Assembly: GCF_000172795.2 (NCBI RefSeq)
Contig: NZ_CP020947.1
Span: 2,855,001 to 2,919,000, forward strand
Length of the DNA: 64,000 nucleotides
Direction: 5' to 3'
From: Rhizobium sp. CIAT894
Lineage (GTDB): Bacteria > Pseudomonadota > Alphaproteobacteria > Rhizobiales > Rhizobiaceae
Positions 26,220-35,072 of the stretch are shown piece by piece (the stretch's first letter is position 1; the number at the start of each line of letters is the position of its first letter). The notes under the pieces were generated by a model. The model did not search any database. It saw only the letters and a list, made by a program, of their open reading frames with translations, and was not told the origin of the DNA. The translations under genes were made by a program, and so were the position numbers.

Positions 26220-29200
26220 CTATTCGGCAGCCTGCAGCTGCTCATCGTCAGGCGCGGCACGCGGCCGCGTGGCGATCGCCATCTCTTCGTGCAGCCGCGC
26301 TTCCTCATGGGCGTGCGGCTTGGCGAAGCGGGCAAGCAGGAGATAGGCGACCGGCGTGATGAACAGCGTCACCAACGTCGCAAAACCGAGACCGCCGACG
26401 ATCACCCAGCCGAGCGCGACGCGCGCTTCCGCGCCCGCGCCATGGGCAAAGACCAGCGGCACGCCGCCGAGGATGGTGGCGATCATCGTCATCATGACAG
26501 GCCGAAGGCGCAGCGCACAGGCCTTCTCGATCGAGGAACGAACGTCCTCGCCCCTGTCGCGCAGCTGATTGGCGAATTCGACGATCAGGATACCGTTCTT
26601 CGCCATGACGCCGACGAGAAGCACGAGGCCGATCTGGCTGTAGATATTCAAGCTGGAGCCGGTGATCACAAGCGCGAAGACAGCGCAGGCAAGACCAAGC
26701 GGCACCGTCGACATGATGATCAGCGAGGACAGCACGCTTTCGAACTGCGCGGCCAGCACCAGGAAGATGATGACGATGGCAAAGCCGAAGGTCAGCGCCA
26801 TACCGCTCGAATTCTCCTCGAGCGTTGCGGCTTCCGCCAGCGGCAACAGGCGCGAACCTGCCGGCAGCAGGGGCGCGGCAAGTTCCGTTACCTGTTTGAC
26901 GGCGTCGCCGAGCGACATGCCGTTCTTCAGGCCGGCGGTGATCGCCACGGAAGCGAGCTGCTGCTCGCGGTTGAGCTGCGGCGCCACCGAGCCTTCTGTC
27001 ATCGTAGCGATGACCGACATCGGCACGATCTTGCCGTCACCGGTCTTCAGGAACACGTTTTCGAGATCGGTCGGGTCGTCGATCGGCCGCGTCGTCGAGG
27101 TCAAAAGCACGGGATAGGATTCGCCGTCGACGAAGACGTCGACCACCGAGCGCCCTTCGAGCAGCGACTGGATCGCCGTCGAAAGCCCTGATATGTCGAT
27201 GCCGAGATCGGAAGCGCGCTCGCGGTCGATCGCCACCGACACCTGCGCCTGGCTGGGCTCGTTGGTCAGGCGCGGCGTGTCGTACTGGCCGGTGGCGTCG
27301 AGCGCCTGGACCAGCTTGGCGGCCGCCGCCGTCAGCGCCTCGTGATCGTTACCAACAAGCGCCATCTGCACGCCGCTGCCGGCGCCGCGGATGCGCAGGC
27401 TGTTGGATGAGATGGCGTTGCCGCGCAGTGCCGGCACCTTTGATGCCGCCTGATTGATGTCGCCGATGATCTCCGCCTGCGTCCTGTGCCGCTCTCCCCA
27501 GGGAGCAAGCGTCAGCACCATGAAGCCGCTATTCAAAGAACCACCCTGGCCGGAGATCGAGAAGATGTTGCGAATGTCGCCGCTCGTCACCAGCGGCTGC
27601 AGATATTCCTCGACGAGCTGCATCTTGTCGCGGGTATATTCGAGGCTCGATCCCTGCGGCGTCGTCAGCCGCATCATCACCATCGACCGGTCCTCTTCGG
27701 GCGTCAGCTCGCTCTTGACTGTGGAAAAGGCGATGACCGCCGCGCCGGCGAAGATCACCGAGAACAGGATGACGACAAAGGGCGCGCTGAGGCAGCCGTG
27801 CAGCGCCCATTTATAGAGATCGGCAAGCGCCCCGCCGAAGCGGCCGAGCGCGCCGTGATCTTCCAGCATCGGCTTTGTCAGCATGCGCGAGGCAAGCATC
27901 GGGCAGAGCGTCAGCGCCACGATCGACGACAGCCCGACCGAGAAGGCGAGCACGAAGCCGAATTCGCGGAAGAGGCCGCCGACCTGCCCCGGCAGGAAGG
28001 AGAGCGGAATGAAGACTGCCGCGAGCGTCGCAGTCGTGGCGATGACGGCGAAGAATACTTCGCGCGTTCCAAGAACCGCCGCCGCGCGTGGACCCATGCC
28101 TTCGGCACGCCGGCGCACGATGTTTTCGAGCACCACGATCGCGTCGTCGACGACGAGGCCGGTCGCCAGCACGATGGCGAGCAGCGTCAGGATGTTGATC
28201 GAGAAGCCGACCATATAGATCGCCGCCAGCGTGCCGATCAGCGCCACCGGCATGCTGACCGCCGGGATCAGCGTCGCCCGCCAGTCGCGCAGGAAGAGAT
28301 AGATGACGGCGGTGACGATGACGGCGGCAAGCACCAAGGCCAGCACCACCTCGTGGATCGCGCCCTGGATGAAGACGGCGTCGTCGCTGGTGATGGCGAT
28401 CGTCGTTCCCTCGGGCAGCGTCTTCGACAGCTGGTCGACGGCGGCCTTGATGCCGGTCGAGATATTGAGCGTGTTCGACTGTGCCTGGCGAATGATGCCG
28501 AGGCCGATGCCAGGCTTGCCGTTGGAGCGCAGTGCGGTTTCACCGTCCCGCGGCCCAAGCGTCACCGTGGCGACGTCGCCGAGCCGGATGCGGTCCTGCA
28601 GCATGACGTTGGAAAAATCCGCCGGCGTTTGCAGGCTGGCGGTGGCGCGCACCACGATATCCTGCGTATTGCTCTTCAGCGATCCGGCCGGCACGTCGAG
28701 TGCGGCATTGTCGAGCGCCTTCGTCAGATCGCCGATGGTCAGCCCGCGGCTGGCAAGCGCACCCTGGTCGACGTCGACGCGGAAGACCTTCTCCTGATCG
28801 CCGTATTCCTCGACGTCGGCGACACCGTCGACAGAGGCAAGACGATCAATCACCTCGTTCTCGACGAGTTGCGTCAGGTCGTCCATGTTGAGTTTGGTCG
28901 AGGTGACGGCAAGGCGCATGATCGGCGAGGAATCCGAATCCGCCTTGACGATCTGCGGCGCATCCGCCTCGTCGGGCAGATTCTGGGTGATCCGGCCGAT
29001 CGCGTCGCGCACATCGTTGGCGGCAACCGCGAGGTCGATCGCATCGGAGAATTCCAGCGTCACCCGGCTCTGGCCGAAGGAAGAGGTCGACGAGATCGAC
29101 TTCAGGCCGCTGACGCGGGCGACCGCCCCCTCAATGACCTTGGTCAGCTCCTGGTCGATGGTCTGTGGCGACGCACCGTCGAAGCCGGTGCGCACGGTGA

Positions 29201-29375
29201 CGACGGGACGGTCGACATCCGGCAGTTCGCGCACTTCGACGCCGACATAGGCCGCAAGGCCGGCGACGACGATCAGCGTATTGAACACCAGCGCCAGGAT
29301 CGGCCGGCGCACGAAAAGCGCGGTGAAGCTCTGCTTGCCCGAGGCCCTGTCCTGATGAAGCTCGGTCACGCTCAT
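26220..29375 (-). CDS. RND efflux transporter, HAE1 (AcrB-like) permease
   Basis: A 1051-residue inner-membrane pump driven by proton influx. It has the RND layout of 12 membrane helices with two large periplasmic loops. The proton-relay acidic pair is in ATGLVVDDAIVVLENI (about residue 395), and the typical ends are FVRRPILALVFNTLIVVAGL and the closing TPVAYLLLARFAKP. It starts by a 4-bp ATGA overlap with the adaptor gene. No outer-membrane channel gene is adjacent, so a shared TolC-like partner is likely. Substrates unknown. Confidence 0.93.
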   Translation of the reverse strand: MSVTELHQDRASGKQSFTALFVRRPILALVFNTLIVVAGLAAYVGVEVRELPDVDRPVVTVRTGFDGASPQTIDQELTKVIEGAVARVSGLKSISSTSSFGQSRVTLEFSDAIDLAVAANDVRDAIGRITQNLPDEADAPQIVKADSDSSPIMRLAVTSTKLNMDDLTQLVENEVIDRLASVDGVADVEEYGDQEKVFRVDVDQGALASRGLTIGDLTKALDNAALDVPAGSLKSNTQDIVVRATASLQTPADFSNVMLQDRIRLGDVATVTLGPRDGETALRSNGKPGIGLGIIRQAQSNTLNISTGIKAAVDQLSKTLPEGTTIAITSDDAVFIQGAIHEVVLALVLAAVIVTAVIYLFLRDWRATLIPAVSMPVALIGTLAAIYMVGFSINILTLLAIVLATGLVVDDAIVVLENIVRRRAEGMGPRAAAVLGTREVFFAVIATTATLAAVFIPLSFLPGQVGGLFREFGFVLAFSVGLSSIVALTLCPMLASRMLTKPMLEDHGALGRFGGALADLYKWALHGCLSAPFVVILFSVIFAGAAVIAFSTVKSELTPEEDRSMVMMRLTTPQGSSLEYTRDKMQLVEEYLQPLVTSGDIRNIFSISGQGGSLNSGFMVLTLAPWGERHRTQAEIIGDINQAASKVPALRGNAISSNSLRIRGAGSGVQMALVGNDHEALTAAAAKLVQALDATGQYDTPRLTNEPSQAQVSVAIDRERASDLGIDISGLSTAIQSLLEGRSVVDVFVDGESYPVLLTSTTRPIDDPTDLENVFLKTGDGKIVPMSVIATMTEGSVAPQLNREQQLASVAITAGLKNGMSLGDAVKQVTELAAPLLPAGSRLLPLAEAATLEENSSGMALTFGFAIVIIFLVLAAQFESVLSSLIIMSTVPLGLACAVFALVITGSSLNIYSQIGLVLLVGVMAKNGILIVEFANQLRDRGEDVRSSIEKACALRLRPVMMTMIATILGGVPLVFAHGAGAEARVALGWVIVGGLGFATLVTLFITPVAYLLLARFAKPHAHEEARLHEEMAIATRPRAAPDDEQLQAAE

Positions 29376-30577
29376 TGGGTAACGGCCTCCCCATTCGAGG
29401 CCACGTCGGCCGAGACGCGCACTGCCCCTCCCTCGCGCACGCGCTGCAGGCCCTCCGTCACGATCTTGTCGCCGTCCTTGAGATCGGCTTTGACGAGCAC
29501 GAAATCCGGGTTGCGCTGTACGACGCTGACCCGCACCTTGTGCGACTTGTCGTCGTCGACCTGCCAGACGAAGGCCCCTTGAGAATCCCACTGCACGGAA
29601 ACCGGATCGACGGCCGGATATTTGTCACCCGGAAATTTCATGCTGACGCTGAAGGACATGCCGGCGCGCAGTTCATCCGAACTATTGTCGATCTTGGCGC
29701 GCAGGCGAAGCGTGCGGCTTGCCGCGTCGATGCGGTTGTCGACAGACTCGACCGTGCCCGAAAAGACCTGTCCGGGCTTTGCCACCGACATAGCCTCGAC
29801 CGGCTGGCCGACCGACACCGTGTTGGCGAAGCGCTCCGGCACCCAGAAATCGACGAGGATTTCCGACCGGTCGTCGAGTGTGACGATCGGAATGCTTGTC
29901 GTGACGTTATCGCCGATATTCACCGGTACGATGCCGACGATGCCGTCGATCGGCGCAATAATGTTGCGCCGCGCGAGATTGAGTTCGGCCGCCTGCAGCT
30001 GCAGCCGCGCCCCCTGCTCGGCGATCTCGGAATCGAACACGTCCATGCGCGACACGCTGGATTTTATGTTGTGATAGAGATTGGATTTCTCGACGGCGGC
30101 TTTGACCGCCACATCGGCCTGGCCCCGGGCAATCACCTGTTCCTCGCTGTCGAGCTTGGCAAGCACCTGGCCGGCCTTGACCTTATCGCCCGACTTGATG
30201 AGGATTTCGCGGATCGTGCCCGATGCCTGTGCGGTCACCGCCACCGAACGGATCGCGTCACCCGTGCCGATGGCGTTCAGCCGGTCGTTGACGACGCCCT
30301 GGACGACGGCCTGCGTTGCGACGAGAGTGGCGCCGTTGCGCCCGCCGCCATTGCGGCGGTTCTGTCCCTGCCCCTCGCCCCGCTGCTGCCCTTGTGCCCG
30401 GGCGGGCGTGTCGGCATCCGCCGTCTCCTCAGCCTTCGGCGCGATCCTGGAAACGATGCCGTCTGGAATACCTGCATCGCGCATCCTATCGCCGGCACCG
30501 GGCACAAAGAAAACCCACGCGGCAAAGCCGGCAACAATGATGATGAGCGAAAGTATAAACTGCTTCCAAAAAGCCAT
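29372..30577 (-). CDS. RND efflux membrane-fusion (periplasmic adaptor) protein
   Basis: A 401-residue adaptor: an N-terminal membrane anchor (about residues 8-25), a Gln/Arg/Gly-rich linker (about 55-82), then the biotinyl-lipoyl-like and hairpin segments (VAVTAQASGTIREILIKSGDKVKAGQVLAKLDSEEQ ... RRNIIAPIDGIVGIVPVNIGDNV) and a beta-barrel with membrane-proximal domains. It bridges the downstream RND permease to an outer-membrane channel and shares a translationally coupled junction with it. Confidence 0.92.
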   Translation of the reverse strand: MAFWKQFILSLIIIVAGFAAWVFFVPGAGDRMRDAGIPDGIVSRIAPKAEETADADTPARAQGQQRGEGQGQNRRNGGGRNGATLVATQAVVQGVVNDRLNAIGTGDAIRSVAVTAQASGTIREILIKSGDKVKAGQVLAKLDSEEQVIARGQADVAVKAAVEKSNLYHNIKSSVSRMDVFDSEIAEQGARLQLQAAELNLARRNIIAPIDGIVGIVPVNIGDNVTTSIPIVTLDDRSEILVDFWVPERFANTVSVGQPVEAMSVAKPGQVFSGTVESVDNRIDAASRTLRLRAKIDNSSDELRAGMSFSVSMKFPGDKYPAVDPVSVQWDSQGAFVWQVDDDKSHKVRVSVVQRNPDFVLVKADLKDGDKIVTEGLQRVREGGAVRVSADVASNGEAVTQ

Positions 30578-30700
30578 TCACGTCTCCGGAGGGACTCGAG
30601 GTTGGGCCAGGGTCGGTCGAAAGAGGCGCTGCGGGATCACAATCCCATGGTGCGACAATATCGCGCGTTTACAGCTTACCGGCAAGCATAAGCAGCCGGC

Positions 30701-30716
30701 ATTACGGATTTGTAAT
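30701..30716. promoter_or_regulatory. small inverted repeat upstream of the efflux operon
   Basis: ATTAC-ggattt-GTAAT, about 125 bp upstream of the adaptor start. It could bind a regulator of the pump. The match is short and could be chance. Confidence 0.3.
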
Positions 30717-30840
30717 ATCAACAAAGAATGGAAATAATCCGGCCGCTCACTTTTGCTTGAACGAACCCTCGCCATCTCTTCGACACCGCCGATTGCCGGG
30801 CGGGCTGCCGCGCGAAATCTCTACCAATATCGGCTGACGC

Positions 30841-31749
30841 CTATCGACGCATCGACCATCGCACGCCCATGACGGCCGCAATCCCCAATATCGGCCACAC
30901 CGCCCAGAACTGCCCCGTCCAGGTGAAGAGGTTGATGCCGACAATGCCGAGCGCCACGATCGCCAGCGAGGTGATCTTGCGGTTGAACCGGGTCTGGTCG
31001 CGATTCCAGGCGAGTGCCGCGACGACGGCGAGCGCAAGCACCGGAAAGCGCGCCCAGAAAACGCCCTGCCACGACAAAAGATTGATGGCGATCAGGACGG
31101 CCGCGATGACGCCGAGCACACCGAACAACCTGCGTCTGCCAGACACCGCTCTTGCCCCGGCGATTTCAGCCACCGGCTGCGGCCGTGCGTGACCTGACCG
31201 TTCGGCAGTCGGCGCTTGGTCCCTGGCATTGCCGATCCTAACCGCATAGCTCGGCACGCCTTCGTCGACATTCTTCACCATCAGCGGTCCGAGAAACTCG
31301 AAACCGACCGCGACCTTGTTGCGAACCTGATCGTAGACGGTACTGGATATGACGATGCCGCCGGCCGCAGCCGAGGCCTGCAGCCGCGCGGCGATGTTGA
31401 CGCCGTCGCCGTAAATGTCGTCGCCTTCGACGATCACATCGCCGAGATTGATGCCGATGCGGAACAGCATGCGCCCGTCGGACGGGCGGCGGGCGTTGAA
31501 GCCGGCAAGTTCATTCTGGGTATCGACAGCCGCGCGCACTGCCTCGACCACGCTCGGGAAATCGGCGATCAGCCCATCGCCCCAGGTATTGATGACGCGG
31601 CCGCCATGGCTTTCGATCAGGCGCCCCATCGCCTCCCGGCAGCACTTCAGCGCCGCAAGCGTCTCTTCCTCGTCAGCCCCCATCAGCCGGGTATAGTCCT
31701 GCACGTCAGCACAGAAGATCGTCGTCAGCTTGCGCCGCGTTTCACCCAT
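30841..31749 (-). CDS. class III adenylate/guanylate cyclase with C-terminal membrane region
   Basis: A 302-residue protein. The cyclase domain is N-terminal (about residues 8-175): metal-binding Asp15 in FCADVQDYTRLM and Asp58 in NTWGDGLIADF, then FRIGINLGDVIVEGDDIYGDGVNIAARLQA. The C-terminal part has four hydrophobic segments (about 208-300), including LFGVLGVIAAVLIAINLL and SLAIVALGIVGINLFTW. The order, cyclase first and membrane anchor last, is less common than the reverse. It would make cAMP (or cGMP) at the membrane; the signal is unknown. Confidence 0.88.
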   Translation of the reverse strand: MGETRRKLTTIFCADVQDYTRLMGADEEETLAALKCCREAMGRLIESHGGRVINTWGDGLIADFPSVVEAVRAAVDTQNELAGFNARRPSDGRMLFRIGINLGDVIVEGDDIYGDGVNIAARLQASAAAGGIVISSTVYDQVRNKVAVGFEFLGPLMVKNVDEGVPSYAVRIGNARDQAPTAERSGHARPQPVAEIAGARAVSGRRRLFGVLGVIAAVLIAINLLSWQGVFWARFPVLALAVVAALAWNRDQTRFNRKITSLAIVALGIVGINLFTWTGQFWAVWPILGIAAVMGVRWSMRR

Positions 31750-31947
31750 GGTCTCTCGTCTCCGCGCTATCCGTCCCGGAAAGATCGCCGCAAAGGCCGA
31801 ACCTGGTTGAGTAAATCGGCAGAGCGATCACAGCGGTCGCAGATTACGAAGGCTTTGCCTTTGTTGCTATCGATAATTGCCGATCATCGATCGATCATTT
31901 CCGAGCGTAACCGGTTCCGCTTTTTTCGCTCGCCCGGTCGTCGACCT

Positions 31948-32094
31948 TCAAAGCCCCCGAAATGCGGGCAAAAGCCTTGTCACGCGTGTGACCGATGAGA
32001 TGACGATCTCGTCCGTCGGAAGCACCGCCGGCCTTTCAGGGATTTCCGGCCGATCGCCCTTGATGACATGGCTGGCGATATTGGTGTCGAGCAT
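31948..32094 (-). pseudogene. vapC: vapC toxin gene remnant (PIN domain N-terminus only)
   Basis: The open stretch encodes 48 residues beginning MLDTNIASHVIKGDRPEI, then VISSVT, the characteristic N-terminus of a VapC PIN-domain ribonuclease with its first catalytic Asp (LDTN). After residue 36 the frame runs into TRLLPAFRGL and stops, leaving out the rest of the usual ~130-residue protein, including the remaining acidic residues. It follows the vapB remnant by 8 bp, as in intact vapBC operons. It cannot make a working toxin as it stands. Confidence 0.75.
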
Positions 32095-32102
32095 CCACGC
32101 CG

Positions 32103-32222
32103 TCATTCCTTCCGGCCTTCGAACGGATCACGATCTGGCGAAGACTGGTCGCGATCAGCCGACCCCATGAAATCGTCCGGAAACCGACTCACCACCGGCT
32201 CCAGAGCCTTCCAAATCAGGGC
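32103..32222 (-). pseudogene. vapB: vapB antitoxin gene remnant (C-terminus only)
   Basis: An open stretch of 39 codons that ends in RFPDDFMGSADRD then QSSPDRDPFEGRKE, resembling the VapC-binding C-terminal tail of VapB antitoxins. An in-frame stop (32223-32225) cuts it off upstream, and no AbrB-type DNA-binding N-terminus is present. It sits directly upstream of the vapC remnant and 17 bp after the spoVR stop. Assignment is from the tail pattern and from its position. Confidence 0.6.
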
Positions 32223-32238
32223 TCAAGAGAAAACGCTC

Positions 32239-33789
32239 TCACTGAACGATCTTGCGCGGGCTCGCCGTGTGTTCCCTTCCCACAGTGTTCGAACCGTCGA
32301 TTTCCTGTAGCAGGACGTCATAGCCCCAGAGATCGGCGAGATGCTGCAGGACGAGTTTCGTATCGTCTTCCTGGAGATAGCAGCCATTCATGACGATGTG
32401 CTGCAGCAACAGACGCCGGTCGCCGGCGAGATCGACATCGACGATATCGATGGCCGGATCGGTCCAGCCGATATCGTATTCGCGCGAGAGCTGGCGGCGA
32501 ATACGCAGATAACCGCGCTCGTTGTGAATTGCCGAAACGAGCACCCCCTCGGCCTGTTCCGGATCGTCATAGAGATGGAACAGCCGCAACTGCCGTATCA
32601 GGTGCGGGCTCAGGAACTGGCTGATGAAACTTTCGTCGCGGTAATTGGCCCAGATATCGCGCAGGACACCCATCGCATCGCCGCGGCCCGCGATATCGGG
32701 AAACCATGCGCGATCCTCTTCCGTCGGCGCCGTCACGATCCTCTCGATGTCCTGCATCATCGCAAAACCGAGCGCATAGGGATTGAAGCCGGAGAACCGC
32801 CGGTCGTCGTAATTCGGCTGGAACACGACATTGGCATGCGACTTCAGAAATTCGAGAATGTTTCCATCGCTGATCTGCCCGCGTTCGTGCAGCCGGTTCA
32901 TGATCTGGTAATGGACGAAAGTGGCAGTTCCCTCGTTCATCACCTTGGTCTGCCGCTGAGGATGGAAATATTGGGCGACATGGCGGACGATGCGAAGGAT
33001 CTCGCGCTGCCATGGCTGCAGCCGCGGCGCCGTCTTCTCGAGAAAATAAAGGATGTTGTCCTGCGGAAGGCCGAGGGCGGCGCGACGCTTTTCCAGGCCG
33101 ATGTCGCCCGCCTTCTTGGCCTTGCCGACGGGAACCGTGCGCCACAGATCGTTGAACATCTGTTCTTCGTGAGCCCGGCGCTCCTGTAGCCGCTTCTCCT
33201 CCTGGCGGAGGTCGAGAGTATTCTTGCCGGCATATCGGTGCACCCCATGCGACATCAGCGCATGCGCCGCATCGAGCGTGCGCTCGACGGCCACCTCTCC
33301 ATAACGTTCCTCGCAACGGGAGATATAGCCCTTGGCGAAATCGAGGTAGTCGAGGATGCCTTCCGCATCGGTCCAGAGCTTGAAGAGATAGTTGTTCTTG
33401 AAAAAGTGGTTATGGCCGAAAGCTGCATGCGCGATGACGAGCGTCTGCATCGTCGCCGTGTTTTCCTCCATCAGATAGGAGATGCACGGAGAGCTGTTGA
33501 TGACGATCTCATAGGCAAGGTCGCGCATGCCGCGGCGGTAGAAGGCTTCATGATGGGCAAAGTGCTTGCCGAAGGACCAATGGCGGTAGAAGAGCGGCAT
33601 GCCGGTCGAGGAATAGGCATCCAGCATCTGCTCGGAAGTGATGACTTCGATCTGGTTCGGATAGACGTCGAGGCCGAGTTCGCCGAGCGCGATTGCCTCA
33701 CAGGCATCGTGGATCCGCTGCAGTGTTGAAAAATCCCAATCGGCACCTTCGAACAGAAGCAGCTCTTTCGACCTCAGCATCGTGGTCAT
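32239..33789 (-). CDS. SpoVR family protein (YcgB-like)
   Basis: A 516-residue SpoVR-family protein, the family's usual length. It shows GADWDFSTLQRIHDACEAIA, GMPLFYRHWSFGKHF, YEIVINSSPCISYLMEEN and AHAAFGHNHFFKNN, the conserved His/Glu-rich core. The gene overlaps the DUF444 stop by 4 bp (ATGA), forming the prkA-DUF444-spoVR operon seen across proteobacteria. Despite the name, no sporulation role applies here; in E. coli the homologous operon is linked to stationary phase and nitrogen stress. Confidence 0.93.
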   Translation of the reverse strand: MTTMLRSKELLLFEGADWDFSTLQRIHDACEAIALGELGLDVYPNQIEVITSEQMLDAYSSTGMPLFYRHWSFGKHFAHHEAFYRRGMRDLAYEIVINSSPCISYLMEENTATMQTLVIAHAAFGHNHFFKNNYLFKLWTDAEGILDYLDFAKGYISRCEERYGEVAVERTLDAAHALMSHGVHRYAGKNTLDLRQEEKRLQERRAHEEQMFNDLWRTVPVGKAKKAGDIGLEKRRAALGLPQDNILYFLEKTAPRLQPWQREILRIVRHVAQYFHPQRQTKVMNEGTATFVHYQIMNRLHERGQISDGNILEFLKSHANVVFQPNYDDRRFSGFNPYALGFAMMQDIERIVTAPTEEDRAWFPDIAGRGDAMGVLRDIWANYRDESFISQFLSPHLIRQLRLFHLYDDPEQAEGVLVSAIHNERGYLRIRRQLSREYDIGWTDPAIDIVDVDLAGDRRLLLQHIVMNGCYLQEDDTKLVLQHLADLWGYDVLLQEIDGSNTVGREHTASPRKIVQ

Positions 33790-35060
33790 GGCGTTACCTT
33801 CGATTGCGCGTCACGTTTCTGGAAGAGATCGTGGAAAACCGGGAATATTTCGTTTCGCCGGCAGACCTTGCGCATTGAGAGCGGCAGCAGTTCGGACCGG
33901 ATCCCGTCATAGAGCATCCAGAGAGGCGAACGGGATATCGAGGAGTCGCCGCCTTCTTCCCCGACCTCGATATAGGCGAAATACTGGCACAGCGGCAAAA
34001 TATCGCGCACCAGCTGGCCGGTCAGGTTTCCGTCCGAATGGGCGTTGTCGCCGTCCGAGGCCTGGGCGCCGTAGATGTTCCACTCCGCCGGATCGAAGCG
34101 CGCCGCGATGATCGCCCGCATCGCCGCCAGCGCGCTGGATACCAGCGTGCCGCCCGTCGCCGGACCGTAAAAGAAGGTTTCCTCATCGACTTCTTCGGCC
34201 CTGTCGGTATGGCGGATGAAGACGATCTCCACTTTCTTGTAGCGCTTCGACAGGAAGAGGTAGAGCAGCAGGTAGAACCGTTTCGCCAGGTCCTTCATGT
34301 GTTCCGACATGGAGCCGGACACGTCCATCAGGCAGAACATCACCGCCTTTGCCACAGGCTTCGGCTCGTTTTCAAAGCGGCGATATCTGACGTCGAGCGG
34401 ATCGATATAGGGAATGCGCCGGCTTTTATCCGTCAGGGTCTTGAGTTTCGCCTCAAGTGCCACGCGGCTCTCATCGTCCTCGCATTCCTCGATCTGCCGC
34501 TGCAGGGCTTCGATCTCTTCGCGGCGCGGGCGGTGAAGCGCGACGCGGCGCATCATCGCGAGCTTCGTCGTGCGACCGACGGCGATGTTGGACGGCGATC
34601 CGGATACGGAATAACCGGCCCGGAACGGCGTTTCCTCCTCGGTTTCGGCCAGGCGCCGCTTGGCAAGGTCCGGCAGTTCCAGATCGTCGAGGAACACGTC
34701 GAGGAATTCTTCGCGCGTCAGCACGAAACGGAAGCCGTCCTCGCCGTCGCCCTCGCCTGCATCCTTGGGTTTTCCGCCCCGGCTCCCCGGCGGGCGCGGA
34801 AGGATGTCACCCTCGACGAAGGCCCTGTTTCCAGGCAGGATGTGATCGCGGATGCCACCGCCGCCCCGGCGCAAATTCGGTTCGGCCATTCCGTCGATCG
34901 GCAGGCTGATCTCCCCGCCGTCGAGCACGTCGCGGATATTGCGGTTTTGCAGAGAGCGTTTCACCGCCTGCTGCACGGCGCCCTTCATGCGTCGAAGGAA
35001 CCGCTGCCGATTTTCCAGACTTTTACCGCGCGGATTTAACCGCCGGTCGACAATGTGCAT
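33786..35060 (-). CDS. DUF444/YeaH-like von Willebrand A domain protein
   Basis: A 424-residue YeaH-family protein. A long charged N-terminal half includes a Gly/Arg-rich block (about 60-110), followed by a VWA domain whose MIDAS metal site is DVSGSM at residues 246-251. IVFIRHTDRAEEVDEETFFYGPATGGTLVSSAL and SDGDNAHSDGN are conserved DUF444 blocks. It lies between prkA (12 bp upstream) and spoVR (overlap). Probably a partner of the PrkA kinase; its precise role is not known. Confidence 0.93.
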   Translation of the reverse strand: MHIVDRRLNPRGKSLENRQRFLRRMKGAVQQAVKRSLQNRNIRDVLDGGEISLPIDGMAEPNLRRGGGGIRDHILPGNRAFVEGDILPRPPGSRGGKPKDAGEGDGEDGFRFVLTREEFLDVFLDDLELPDLAKRRLAETEEETPFRAGYSVSGSPSNIAVGRTTKLAMMRRVALHRPRREEIEALQRQIEECEDDESRVALEAKLKTLTDKSRRIPYIDPLDVRYRRFENEPKPVAKAVMFCLMDVSGSMSEHMKDLAKRFYLLLYLFLSKRYKKVEIVFIRHTDRAEEVDEETFFYGPATGGTLVSSALAAMRAIIAARFDPAEWNIYGAQASDGDNAHSDGNLTGQLVRDILPLCQYFAYIEVGEEGGDSSISRSPLWMLYDGIRSELLPLSMRKVCRRNEIFPVFHDLFQKRDAQSKVTP

Positions 35061-35072
35061 AATGGCTCCGCA

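Noticed and set aside
27486..29582. A 698-codon open frame on the plus strand
   Set aside because: Antisense to the RND permease, which is well supported.
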